A stretch of DNA of 64,000 nt from assembly GCA_020086605.1 (NCBI GenBank), contig JACBWW010000016.1, positions 2,938,315 through 3,002,314 on the forward strand, written 5' to 3'. The DNA comes from Lanius collurio. Its lineage: Eukaryota > Chordata > Aves > Passeriformes > Laniidae. Below, one piece after another: positions 35,651-47,768 of this stretch. Both the position numbers and the translations under genes were made by a program. The notes under the pieces were generated by a model that was not told the origin of the DNA, made no database searches, and saw only the letters and a list, made by a program, of their open reading frames with translations. The stretch's first letter is position 1, and every line of letters begins with the position of its first letter.

Positions 35651-36338
35651 GGCCGGCTCAACTAATCACAGAGCAGTTTTTCTCTCTCCTTTTATTATAA
35701 TTACAAAGCAGTAATTGTTACTACCTTGGCAGGACATCAATGAAAACAGTTTTTGACCTGAAGTTTGTCTTGTTTGCTATAGCCACAGTCAGTTTGTTCA
35801 CCAGCTTGTGCAGGGTTACCTAAACCAGGTGAATGGTTCTGGTTGGTGTGGTTTAGCTAGAAAGTATTTTGAAGCTGGATGTTTCAGCTCCTCCAGACAC
35901 ATTGTTTTTAGAAATCCACTGCAGGTTGCATCTGCCATTTTGTATGAAGAATCCATTAGAATTCGGTTTTCTCCTGGTTTCTACAGCTGATATAAGAGCT
36001 TCAGAGTACAATGTATGTCCCTATAACACACGGTGCAGAGAGCTCCAGACTAGCCAGGACTGCTCTCTGCTCCCAAGACCTGACCTAGCAACTACAGTTA
36101 GAGCACAGAGAACACTCCCCTGTGCCACACTGGGGGTTCAGGGAACATGGGAAGCTCTGTCAGGCACCTTAAATGCAGCATCAAATGAAGCCTTGAAGGC
36201 ATGTTCCTATCCCCCAAGGCATTAACCCATGTATAGACTTTGCCATGGCTCTCTCCTGGGAGGTGATGGATTTCACTAAGAGCAGTGAAAACCTCAGTGG
36301 AGAATTTTCAACTTCAGGATTTATAGACTTGGAAGCAG

Positions 36339-36367
36339 CTTAAGCCCACAGACTTAAGCCCAACAGA
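36339..36367. repeat. 14/15-bp tandem duplication
   Basis: 'cttaagcccacaga' (36339-36352) followed by 'cttaagcccaacaga' (36353-36367), then the start of a third copy (cttaa). Confidence 0.9.
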
Positions 36368-37240
36368 CTTAATGGAATGTGTGTTCTACATGAGTACCTC
36401 TGAACAGAGGTGGTCTGCTTTCTCAGGGTGTATGGGCTGCACTTAGGCAGTATGAATTGTATTATTGAAAAAAATTCTTATCCAGCATGCCATGTTGAAT
36501 TGTCTTGTGCATTCCAGGAAGAGGGAGAATAATTTCCTTTGACCTGCTGGTCACAGGAAACTTCTGAGGTTTCTTCATTCCTGAGCTTTCTTATGACGTT
36601 TTGATCACAGGATGTGTGGTGACTTTACAGTAGATATTGCAGGTATAAAGAGTAGTACCTTTAGCTTTAACAGCACCTGTCAACGAGGCACTCTTGAAAG
36701 TATCTGTCCCTCACAAAGCCTTCAGTTAGGGCTTAAAATTTATTCCTTCTGTGTGCTACAGTTTCATTTCCATCTCCATAAGGCAGACGCTTTTCAGGTT
36801 TTGAAAATCCTGTCTTAACTTCTTGACAGTGCTTGCATGAAAAGCGATGTGATGTAACTTGTTCCAGGCTATGATCAGCACAGACAAATGAATTTTAAAG
36901 CACCACTCATTTTCCTAATGTAGTCTGGTATGCTGGAATAATAGTGGTCATGGTTGCTCAGTCGAAATAATTTCTGTGATTATGAATTGGTTTGAAGTTG
37001 ACATCACATAATTAGTCTTTCAGGGTAATGACAGGCCCTTCAGGTGGATGGCACAGCATGAGTGTGAGCTTTATACTCTGCTGCTGCTTCTGTTGTTTAC
37101 CTGGGTGAATCTTGCAAGGCAGAAGATGATGTAGGTGAGAAAATGGCAAAAAAATACTGTAGAACACACTGTGCTGGTTTCAGGGAGGACAAGGTTAACA
37201 GACTCTTAGGGACTGAGCCTGTGAGTGTGTACAGTGAAGA

Positions 37241-37323
37241 GCAGCACTTACTGCTGGGAGTAGCCCGATTGATTTCTGTGAAATAATAGAAATCATTGGG
37301 CTGCTCCCAGCTGTGAGCACTGC
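37241..37323 (+). ncRNA. Long near-perfect hairpin, precursor-microRNA-like
   Basis: The left arm (37241-37277) pairs with the right arm (37288-37323) around a 10-nt loop 'gtgaaataat'. I count 33 pairs, of which three are G-U, plus a 2-nt internal mismatch near the base, one U-U mismatch and one single-nt bulge. Core pairing is 'gctgggag' with 'ctcccagc', 'agccc' with 'gggct' and 'gatttct' with 'agaaatc'. Size, stem length and loop match animal pre-microRNAs. I do not recognise the arms as a known microRNA family. Alternatives are an inverted duplication or a MITE, but no TA or other target-site duplication is evident. Strand is unknown, since both strands can fold. Confidence 0.4.
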
Positions 37324-39195
37324 AGGCCACATTCTGGGCTACCTACAACTGAGAACAGCCACTGAGCATTTCAGCCAAGCCTTAGTAATGAACATTGGTG
37401 TGCATTGTTTAGACTTTAATCTACATTTTTGAAAGATTGATTTAATTTTTAAATTTATTTTCATAAGGCATGTGTAGTTTGGTTTTTTTTTTTTTAATCA
37501 CCTGCATGTTGTCCCATAGGTTTTCCAAGATAAGCTGGAATACATCATTGAAATGATCCAAACAAAGGGTGGGATCATTAAAAACTCCTAAAATCTTAGC
37601 AGGTACTTCATTAGCATGCAGACATGATGTTCAAGTTACAAGCAAACTTTTATTTTTATTCTTTCTTTCCTGAAGCTCACCAAAAGCCTTGTTTCTGAAA
37701 ATAACTAAACAATAATTCACAGCAGCTTTCCAAACAAATTAACCTTTGAGTGGAGACCAGGCATGGAAATACCCACCCCCAGAGAAGAGTTTTTTGCAAG
37801 TAATGAGCTCATGTAAAATTGGGTAAGCTGCAGTACTGATCAGCAATCTCAACCAATGCACAAAGCCAGATGTACCAGCACTCTGAATCTTTTCATCCAT
37901 GCCTGTCCACAGAAGGCAGAGTGATTGTTTTACACGAGACAACTGATAGGTGCATGTGTTCAGGACTGTGTTATCGCTGCCTCCTTTCCAGGCACTTTGG
38001 CAGAAGCACAATTACAGCTACTCTTATCTCTTAAAAAAACCCCAAAGTTTCACCAATTGCAATATGTTTCTCTAAAATCCAGATACCAAGAGTCTTTAAA
38101 ATTGGAGAGCACTTCATAAACTCGACTTCAGTGAATGAGATAGTGATATATGTAGGAATAGATCAGATATGAGAGAGGCCTGCAGTTTGCTAACAGCCAG
38201 CCCCAGTGTCTGATTCCCCGAACGCGCCCTCCTGGCACGGAGTGCACGCAGGTTCATAACATCCACACTGGAAATGTAATAACTGCAGCTGTAATGTGCT
38301 TTTACAGATCTGATTTTTTATTTTTGTGTGAGAAGGGGTGAAAACGCAGGCTGGAGATTTGCTGGAGACTTTGCACTTGGAATAAAAATATCAGTTTGGA
38401 CTGAAGCACGAGGTTATTGATTATAGAGCTAAAAGTTAAACTTGTAGCAATGACATGCTTGAATCAATGACACATTGAAGAAAGCTACATCTAAATTAAG
38501 GACATTCCATACATTTCCCACTAGAAATTGTTGTAAGGACACATGGAAGATCAGTGGTGGAATTTGTATTATCTTCTGATATTTCATGTTGAACTAACAG
38601 ACATTTATTTTGGTGACTGCAAGCCACACAGCATGCTGGTGCCAACTGGCAGATGTAACTACATAGTCACAAGTGGCAACTTATTAGCAATAATTGGGAA
38701 TATTTTCAGGTATGAGAACCAATAGAAGCATTTAATTTGGACAGCATAGGAAATTATTGTGTGTACGAGAGAGATGCAAGCATGTTCTCAGATTTAGGAG
38801 TCTGAAGGTAATTGCCCCCTACTGAGGTCATCTTTTTGGAGTTGGTGAGATTTAGGTTTGTGAATTGTGGTGAAAAGGGTTACTTTTACACCTGGAGATG
38901 TAGTGTTTTTCATGGACATTGACCATGGATAGCTGTGACGTTACTTGTGTTAATCTTGTTTCACAATGCCTTATTAAAAGATGATAATAACAATTAAGCA
39001 TGAGAAGTTCTACCCTCAAACAGCATGATTAGTTATTACCTATGGCAGATTCAAAGCACCAATTTTTGCTTTTTACCTCAGGTAACTCATTTTCCTGCTT
39101 TTGCTGTGAGTCGACAGATACTGTTGTTAGCTTGAGCTCCAGCTCCAGGATGTTGAGGCCAATGGAAAAACATCCTAAGCCCAAAAGAGCTAAGT

Positions 39196-39231
39196 CCAAA
39201 TGTCATATTAAGGCCAAAGGTCATATTCTTA
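39196..39231. repeat. 18-bp imperfect tandem duplication
   Basis: 'ccaaatgtcatattaagg' is followed directly by 'ccaaaggtcatattctta', with 14 of 18 positions identical. Confidence 0.8.
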
Positions 39232-41491
39232 ACCTTTGTGTCAGAGCCTCTTGAAGCACAAATTTGGGGACTCTGGCTGGAGTGAGATCTATTCCTCACA
39301 GCATGATGTATGAAAAATACCCCCTGTGATCTGAGGAGCGGGAATGGAACACACAGCCCCCAAAACCTGATAGACCAATCTCTACCTCATAACTAATAGC
39401 AAAAGTGTTTATATTTAGTAATTTTTGCAAGAAGAGATTTTTATTAAAAGTTAAGAAAATGGTGAAGTGCTGAAAAAGCAAATGCAGAAATATTGTATAT
39501 GGTGAACCTGTCACTAGGAAGACATTCATTTATGCATTGTGTGCATGCATTTATTGAAGAGAAAATAATATGCTTGCCACACTTGTCATACAGTAAATAA
39601 TGAGCCATATTGTTCATTAAAATCCAGTGTAGATTTCTAGAAGCAGAGCATTTATTAAAAAAAAAAATTAAAATACCTAAGTCCTTGTAAAATTTGCTTG
39701 AATTTAAGTAAGACTGAGTCACAATTGCTGTAAGAATTTGCTACTTGCTCTAGTACAGCAGGGAGTTGTAAAGAACTTTGGAAAGTTGTGAAAATACATT
39801 TATCAGGAAAGTTTCATGAGAGATCCAGCTATGACTTGTCATGTAATCATTGAAAGAAACTAATCCAAAATGGCATGAATCTGAAATTTCCCAAAGGGAC
39901 TGAAATGTTGAATGAAGGACTTCAAACAAAGGGTTTGTTTAAAATGGAACATTTCACTGCTGGCGGCTGTTTTAAGTGAGTTTGGCTGGTTACTCAGATG
40001 AAGCAGAAAGTGCTGGAGCAAAGCTGTCATATAGAAATGGTGACAAGAATAAGAAATATCTCTCTTGCATTGAATGATCAACTTTTACTAAGAAAACAAA
40101 AAAGATGTCAGGAAGAGAGTTCTAAGTACGTGGTAGCTTCGTGCTGTTAGTTTATGTCTTACAGCAACAACAGCAAAAGTACAGACTGTTGAGATGAACA
40201 CCAATATTTGTATTTTTCTTTGTTTACTGTTTTCTCAAGAACTTTCCATATTTCACAACACTGTTGAATAAACTGAACAACAGAAAACAGTTGTGGGAGG
40301 AATCTAACTGATGCGTTATTTTGAAGGGAAATGTTGTAAAACAAAGGCAAGAAATATGGAATATAGCTTAGGTAAGGTTTGAGATAGAAAGTGAAGATTT
40401 ACCTAGATTTAGGGAATAAATGCTGTTAAAGTAGTTGAGGCAGTGACAGAATTTCAGAACACTTAAAACCTGTTAAATTCAGAGAGCTAGCTGCGACAGG
40501 GAAAAACAATAAACACAGACCTCAGTGAAAATGTGTTCAGGTTTCATCCACCATGAGGGCAACCTTGGACTGCGCTCCCTCCAAATTTGGTGTGGTCAGT
40601 GGATGATCACTGAAATAGCCCCAATACATCAAGTCAGTGTGTCCTTCCCTAATAAAAAAATGCCCCCAAATTAAGATCTTGTCACAAAATGACACTGAAA
40701 GGGTTGTCTTTTGATTACCAGCAGAGAATGTATGTATTCGTTTTCTATGCTGTACAAATTTGGGCTTTTGAAGGGTCTCTAACAGATAAAATAGGAAATC
40801 ACCTTGAAATTACAGTGCAGAAATTACCATTCTAAATCAAAGCTGATGATGTGAAGTAGGGCACTGGTTTACATCCTTTTACTAGAGAATATTGCCTTGA
40901 GGAAACCCTCTCAGCAGACATTCAGAAGCACATTTGTGCATGTTTGCTGGACACTTGATTTAATATGAGTTGTGCAGTCTATAGATTTCTGAGTTCGTTT
41001 ATGCAGCAGTTACTGCTTTCAAAGGGCTATGCTGTTGGAACAAATTGTATTCAATTCTCAGCTAAATTTGAATGTTTTGCAAAGCAAATCAGCTCTTTTG
41101 TGGCATTTTTGAGGGGTGTCATAGTATAAAGAATTTATACATTTTCCTAGCAGTCACACTGATATGATCTTCTTTCCTGGAAAATCAGCATGGTGAGTGC
41201 CCAACAACAAAAATCTGGTAATATTTCTCAAGAAAGATGGAATTAGCTTATGATCTAAATAATTGATTAAGTACTACTACTTGCAAAATGAAGATTGAAA
41301 ACAAAGAAAAATCTGTAGCAACTTTGCTCTGTATTTTCTAATTTGAAAGAGTGCATGTTTTTAACACATCCTGCACCTAAACTGTGTGATACCACAAGCA
41401 GAACATATAAGAGAACATATATCCATTTAATTATTAATTTTCCTAATGTACACTTTCTTGTATTTTAATTAATTAACCTTTATGTGTCTGG

Positions 41492-41511
41492 TTTTTTTTT
41501 TTGGGGGGGGG
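41492..41511. repeat. T11-G9 homopolymer junction
   Basis: Eleven T directly followed by nine G. An unusual double homopolymer that could also reflect a sequencing or assembly difficulty. Confidence 0.9.
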
Positions 41512-42471
41512 TCAATATCTAAAGTCTTTTTGAATCAGAAGAAATCCATTAAATGTTGTTTCTAAGCTTCTAAAAATATTTTCCCTCTGGCACAGATCTT
41601 GTTTCTAAATTCCAGCAGCTATTTCATAGACCATTTTAGACAGCAGATGTAATTTGTTTACCTAATTCACTTCTACAAGTTTTATGTATAAATCTATGGC
41701 AAATACAGTATTTTTCCCTGGCCTGCCAACTTTGGGCAGAAGTGAGTGCATCTGTCACATCTCCCAGCCAGCCAGCAGCAGCTTTTGACAATGCCATCCA
41801 CGGTGGTAATTTTCCTTCATTGCTTCTACTGCGTTGCTTTTCAGCTCTTGACTTCTGACCTAGCAGTGTGCCAGACAAACCACATGCTTTATTCTGCTCT
41901 GGGTGTCCCACCCATGGCAAGAGGAGCCCTGCACCCTCATCTTGCAGCCCTTCTCTCCTGTTTGGCTGACAGCCTCCCCAAGCAATTCTCTGTTGTGGCC
42001 TCCAGGAACCCACATTGCTCTGGCACAGAACACAAGCTAAGGCTCCTAAAGATGGCATGTGAATACCTGCTTGATGGTAATTTATCTTACAAATCACTTT
42101 ATATTTCTCTCAGAGTTCTTATGCTGCTGGAAAGTATCCTTGATGTTGGTTTCTTGTCTTAAAATGAAATTGGTTTGTAAAAATTAGTTTTTGAAAGCAT
42201 GTTTTCCAGTTCCAACAGGTTCATGTCACTGGCAGTGCCACTCTTGAAATGATTCAGCTACACTCTTCTGTCAAAAGCTGGTAGTAAGTAAGAACATCGC
42301 TTTAGGAACTGGTAGTTCTGCAAAAAATTGTATCTTCAAGTCCAATATGGAGAATTATGCTCTGGGTTTGACCTTTACCTGCTGATTCTAGTACTGGATT
42401 CTTCCTCCATGTTGGTACAGCAATTTGTTTACAAATAAATGCTGGCCAACTGCTAGACTGGATTGACAGCA

Positions 42472-42957
42472 AAATTATAATATGCTTTGGGTTGGAAAAA
42501 TCACCTTGTTCTAATCCTCCTGCCATGGGTAGGGACACTTTCCACTATCCCAGGTTGCTCAGAGCTCCATCCAACCTGGCCTTGAACACTGCCAGGGATG
42601 GGGCAGTCACAGCTTCTCTGGGCACCCTGTGCCAGGGCCTCACCACCCTCACAGGGAAGAATTCCTTCCTTATATCCAATCTCTTTTACTCTCTTACGGT
42701 AAAAAACCATTACCCTGAGTCTGGTCCTAGAGGCCCTGGAAAAAATAACATTTAAAAAATTATCTGTCTAAGAAACACCCTTTCTGCACTGAAAAGCTGC
42801 ACCCCCAGCTCTCACTGCCTTTCTTCACAGGAGAGCTGTTCCATCCCAGCCACAGTTTGGTGGCCCTGCTCTGCACCTGCTCTGACAGGTCTGTGTCCTC
42901 CCAGTACAGGGGCCAGACCTGGTCACAGCTCTCCAGGCAGAGTCTCATGAGAGGCAA
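42472..42957 (-). mobile_element. CR1 LINE 3' region (antisense, ~485 bp)
   Basis: Reading the minus strand gives CR1 sequence in order: 'ctctgcctggagagctgtga', 'ggaggacacagacctgtcag', 'aggaaggaattcttccctgt', 'ggcacagggtgcccagagaa', 'gctgtgactgccccatccct', 'ggccaggttggatggagctc' and 'tttttccaaccc' at the 3' end. Around 42735-42770 it is disrupted by AT-rich sequence. The open frames over it (65-87 codons, both strands) have no independent support. Confidence 0.93.
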
Positions 42958-45900
42958 GGCTCTTTCTCATTGCCTGGTTATGATTTAACTCTGTCCAGTT
43001 GTTACTCTCTAACTTTCAGTATTTTTAGGATCAGGCAACAGCTGGCAGTAGTTTTAGGAGAAGTTAAAGAAATTGTTGTCCTTCACGTGTTTATGAAAAA
43101 CAAGAAGCCTTTTCAGGGATGCTTAAAGGTGAAAGGGTGGTTTCTGAATGAGGAACATGATAATAGGCCTTTCTCTTTGAGAAAGCAAAAGTCAGAGTCT
43201 GGGCAAAGGATTTGATTTCAGATAAAACAGCTGTGTGAGCATCCTAAGGCATCTTAGATAGGATGAAAGGGGCGTTTCTGAAATTGAGAGAAGGGTCTCA
43301 ATGAAATGCAGTATTTTATTTTTGTACTTGTGCCTCTAAACCAATTAACTGTTGGGTCCTTCTTGCTTGGAGTATTGCAAAATCATTACTTCTTTAATGC
43401 TTATTGTGTCCTGTGATTTCTGCCTCCTGAAACCTTGTTGCTTCATTCCAAAGGAATGGTAATTTGCATACAAGGTAGAAGTCAGCTTTCAGAACACTCT
43501 GTATTCTGATCTGGGTTCTAATAAAGTGAAGAAGTCATTTTTCCACTAGGATCTCTGGTAAGATTGTGGGTATGAATTTGGGAGAGCCATAGTAACAGGC
43601 ATTCAGTAATTTTTTGGCATGGAACAGAACATGACCAGGAGCTTGAGACCATCAAGGTAACCACAGCACTAATGTTTGTATTCACAGGTCTAATTCTGAA
43701 AGCAACAGCAAGACTTTGGACCTTGCTTATCTGGGAGTAGTAACTTTAGCTACCTCTCTTGGTTGTTCTTTTCTCATATCTGCCATGTTGCACTGAAATA
43801 ATATTTTTAAAGTATATGGCAGACTTATATATTTTGTTTTTCCTTCCTTGGCTGATTTCCTTGTATTTGTTTGGCTCCTGGCAGAGAGAATTCTCCTGAT
43901 TTCCTTCTTAAAATGAGTGTAAAGGTATCTTTCCTGGAGATGACCCAAGGGTTTAACATTGTCAAGCTTCTAGAGAAAAAGCTATGATGATAATAATTAA
44001 ACATACCTAAATATGCTTGCAGCTTGGTTTAGAGAGCTGAAACTTGTATAATTATTCTGATTTAGTCTGCCACAGGCAAAATGCTTTTCTTTCATCCTGT
44101 ACAGCAGCTTTTCTGTTTATGGCATTAAAAAATAACTGACTTTTTTTTTGTGTGTAAAGCCAAACCTTCTGTTTCTGGTCTTAATTCTTTCTTAAAATTC
44201 TGGCACATCATTTCCCTGTCACTTCTGCCTTTGAGTGTTGCAAATCTCTATCTGGTTACCTCTACAAAGTTCAAGCTGCTGATAAAATTCTACATATCAA
44301 CCAAATATATGGTTATCAGTTCATTGCCAATACATGTAAGGGTAAATTTCTTCCAAAAATCCTTCAGTTTCTTTCAAATTTGGTATACAGCTTCAAGAAT
44401 TCCAGAGGCTTCTTATGCAGCCTTCACATTTGAACAATTTTTTCATGTTAGATTCATCCTTGTTTTAGGGAATGGTTAGTTCAAAGTAATAATAAAGGGA
44501 TTGGGAAATATTTTTAATATTATTTATTAGGTAACTCATGAGGCATTTTCATACATTAGAATTCAGCTTTGGGTAGCAAAAAAAAAAAAAAGAAATCAGA
44601 CTTGCAATGTAATCAAAGTGTGTGTGATTGTAATTTAGAGACTGTTTAAACCAGGAGAATAACCATTCTGGCAGAGTTTCAGTCTAAAAGAGGGTTTTGA
44701 GGAGATTTTGAAGAAAAAAGTGAAAAAGAAAATTATAAGGATTGAATAAAATTATTTTCTGCATAGTGTGTGGGATAAATAATCATCTCATGGATGCCAA
44801 TAGCATATTTGTAATTAATATTCTAGTACAGCAATTGTAGTTTAATTGGTGAATAACAATTGCAAGCCTCAAGGTGAACTTGGAAGCTGCAGCCTTCTGA
44901 CTGATACAGAGCCTACAACCAGCTCTGGTTGCATGCTGTGGTATTATTGCTGGGAGTATATGAACATAAAAAAATGTATTTTAAAGCATTTTGAAAGAGA
45001 TACTTTCATCATTTGACATTTCCGTATCTGCACATAGCAGCAATGTCCAAAGGCAATGTTTGTGCTGGATGTTCCACTGTATGAGACTCCTAGAAAACAT
45101 TTGTGAGCTCAAAATCTATTGTTTATAATTCTTAAAAATAAAAAAAAAAATCCTACAAATCAAAATCTATTCTATACAATTCCTAAATCAGTGAGCAGCT
45201 GGGACATTACCCATGGAACCCAAATAGAGGTGGCCCACACTGCACTCAGTGAAAGGATAAATGCTGAGATTTAAACCAATTTGTGAAGTTGTTTCGGATA
45301 CAAGCAGAATTCAAGTGCAAACAGGAACTTAGAGCTTGAAAAATTAGTTGGAGATACTTTCCTCCCCTATTTCACCCCCAGCTTTAGAAGGACTTTTCCT
45401 TTCCTGGGATACTAAAATGATCCAAAACAATGTTAAAGGTTTCACTCCTTTCTTTCATTGATCCAGTCATGTAAAGAAAATGCAGATCACTACACTCAGG
45501 CTGTGGAAGTTGTTACTGTGTCCTACACACAAATATAGGAAGAACAGACCTTTCACCCCAACTAGATTTTAATTCAGATTTAAAACAGTCAAAAAATAAC
45601 ATGGAAAATCAAAAGTTGAGCCTTTCCAGGAGAAATCCATTTGCTTCCCCTCTGCTGTGGTCTATGCAAAATGGTTGCTATCCCCAAATTCATAGGTAAA
45701 TTATTAGACATAACTTTGCCCACTATAGAGAAGGCAACAATATTACAGGATGGCTTCAGCTTAAAAGTGAATGATGAATTGGATCTGTTGGAAAGAAATC
45801 CTTGAAAAGTCTTAAGATAATTAACAAAATTCTCATGTAATCTGAAATATAGCTAAAATTTCTTGAATGTATGGATAGGTTTCTGTGGTGTGTGTCAGCT

Positions 45901-46639
45901 GTGGGTAGGGGTTTAGGTAAGTTGCACCAAATTTTTACTCTGACACTCTTGCCTTTATGGTACTTTTTAATTGCATTGAGGTGCCAAGTAATTAAATGAG
46001 CCTCCATAGCCTCTGGGTTTCCTGCTGCCTGCTGTACAAAAATGGCATCACCTGGAGCACCTGCTCTGTTTTTAACCTTTGTGTTAGAGGAAACACTGCT
46101 TTTGAAAGAATCTATTAACTGAGCATAACACAAGTGACTTGCAGAGGATAAAAGGTCACTTTTAAAATGAGCAGGTTTCCCTCATTTTACCCTGTTGAAT
46201 CTGAAGTACCACTAGGGTAAAATTTTGAAAATAATTTGGGATTAACTGAAATATACTAATATTCCTAGTCTAATTTAGGGCTGTTTTCAAACAAATTGTA
46301 CCCACATGTGACACCAGCTTTCCCAAATTATCTAGCTCATATTCAATAAACTGGAAGTCTTGTTTGGTGCTCAAATGTAAATGCCTGACAGTCAGGGACA
46401 GACACTGCATATCTACTTACTCTTGACTTTTGATGGAAATGTCAGACAATGCTTCTAAGGCTGAATTTAGGATCCAAATCTCATAAGTGTGTATCTTTAG
46501 TGACCCAGAGTTGTTCCTTGTTTTATATAGCAATTTCACCTGACATTTACCCACCTGATGAGCAGCTTTTCTTCCTCAGTGTTTACTTTGCTGGCCTAAA
46601 TAAGCAAAGCCCTCCAGCTCTTCTTATGACATATCTATG
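42958..46639. other. Unique AT-rich non-coding stretch
   Basis: No repeat family or exon recognised. Includes a poly-A run (44578-44591) and a diverged direct repeat (45110-45190). Frames of 109 codons (44150-44479, plus) and 125 codons (45756-46133, minus) have no domain or splice support. Confidence 0.5.
45110..45190. repeat. Diverged direct repeat, 51-bp period
   Basis: 'caaaatctattgtttataat' and on (45110-45139) recurs as 'caaaatctattctatacaat' and on (45161-45190), with an A-run between them. An old local duplication. Confidence 0.75.
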
Positions 46640-47240
46640 TCTCTGACCTGCTCCAGGGTCCAGTCTGAATTCATAATCTTTGAGATGTGTGATAGCTCAG
46701 ATGAGGTCTCACTTGTGTCTTGAAAAAAAGCATTTTTATTTATTCATCTCTTTGCTGTTTGATGGAAAGGCTGAAAAAGAGTGAGGATTACAATTGTTTT
46801 TTCTATGCTCCATTATTTTTGGGAATCTTTTGTGTGTTATGGCTAATACGTTTTTGTCTTACTCTTCCTCAGCAATTCCTCTCAAATTGCTCACTGCAAA
46901 CATTCTGGTTATTGGTCCTCAAGGCTATGGCCTTGTTCTTTAATTTAGTTCCATTTCTAGTGCTGCTTTCCTTGAAGCCATCTGGATTGTGTGCCACCAT
47001 CTCCTGATCCTTCTCTTCATTAATCCCTCCCAAATCTGAGTTATCAAGAAATCTTCCACATACATTTTGTTACTTTAATGTCTGAATAAAAATTTAAGAA
47101 ATTGAGTAAAATTGGGGAAGTCCCTCTAGTTAATCCCATTGCCATGCCCCCTGTAGGCAATTCCTTAATGAGGTCTTCTCCAGTATATTATTTATGCTGG
47201 TTTATAAAGCCAGAATAGACTGGGTTGCATTTGTCTTTAC
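46640..47240 (-). mobile_element. Ancient CR1-type LINE relic (antisense)
   Basis: Antisense blocks parallel the reverse-transcriptase region of old amniote CR1 elements: 'ccatttctagtgctgctttc', 'catctggatt', 'tctcctgatccttctcttca', 'aatccctcccaaatctgag', 'ttatca', 'gtctgaataaaaatttaag' and 'ggggaagtccct'. The family forms are catttctccagtttgtc, cctgtcctccaa, acccctcccagcttggtatca, ataaaaatgttgaac and ggaccgatccct. It is very decayed. The limits are approximate and the match should be verified by alignment. Confidence 0.48.
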
Positions 47241-47696
47241 ACCTGGGCTAGGCATAACTCTGTCCTGCCAAGCTTATTTTGCTATCATTGGTAAATGATT
47301 TCCCCTTGATTTCATTATTCATTCAGCTCTATGACTAATTACCCTTCAAGCATTTTGTTTTTACTTGTTACTGAGAGTCTATTGGACCTAAAGATCCCAT
47401 TCTTGAAGTGGTATGGTTGTTTTTCACCAATATGGTGTTGGTGTTGACTTTGCAGCTTTGTTAAAGCTGGAGGCCATTCTCACTCAGAGGTGACCGAGTA
47501 CACAACATTGTTTTCCTCCAGTTTCTACTTTACTTTGTCAACCTTGGCTGCTTTTTTCAGTCTTACACTTAACCAGTCTCTTCCACTGAAAACAGAGAGC
47601 CATGTGATTTGCTTCCAGGTCAAACCTAGATGTTCTTTCATCTCCAACCCACCCTCTTTTCTTAGCAGCAAGCTGCAGCTTTCCAGGTTTTCAATA
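47241..47696. other. Unique sequence
   Basis: T- and C-rich sequence leading into the hexamer array. The frame 47490-47927 reads through the array and is incidental. Confidence 0.45.
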
Positions 47697-47768
47697 CCTT
47701 TCCCTTTCCCTTTCCCTTTCCCTTTCCCTTTCCCTTTCCCTTTCCCTTTCCCTTTCCTTTCCTTTCCT
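47697..47768. repeat. CCCTTT hexamer array
   Basis: Nine CCC triplets spaced exactly six bases apart (47702-47752), bounded by degenerate CCTTT pentamers on the right. One strand is pure pyrimidine, so triplex (H-DNA) formation is possible. It differs from the vertebrate telomere repeat (CCCTAA). Confidence 0.97.

Larger units (their letters stand above)
33913..37240. other. Unique AT-rich non-coding stretch
   Basis: Includes the AT-rich tract at 34501-34603, a possible SINE relic at 35570 and a small tandem repeat at 36339. A 118-codon plus frame (35869-36225) has no closing splice donor and no known domain. Confidence 0.45.
37324..42471. other. Long unique AT-rich stretch
   Basis: No gene is supported. 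Contains a T-run at 37483-37495, an 18-bp duplication at 39196, and overlapping long frames on both strands at 41636-42162 (153 codons minus, 138 codons plus) with no recognisable domain. Other frames are 60-92 codons. Confidence 0.45.

Noticed and set aside
47697..47768. Interstitial telomere repeat
   Set aside because: The unit is CCCTTT, and no CCCTAA/TTAGGG copies are present.
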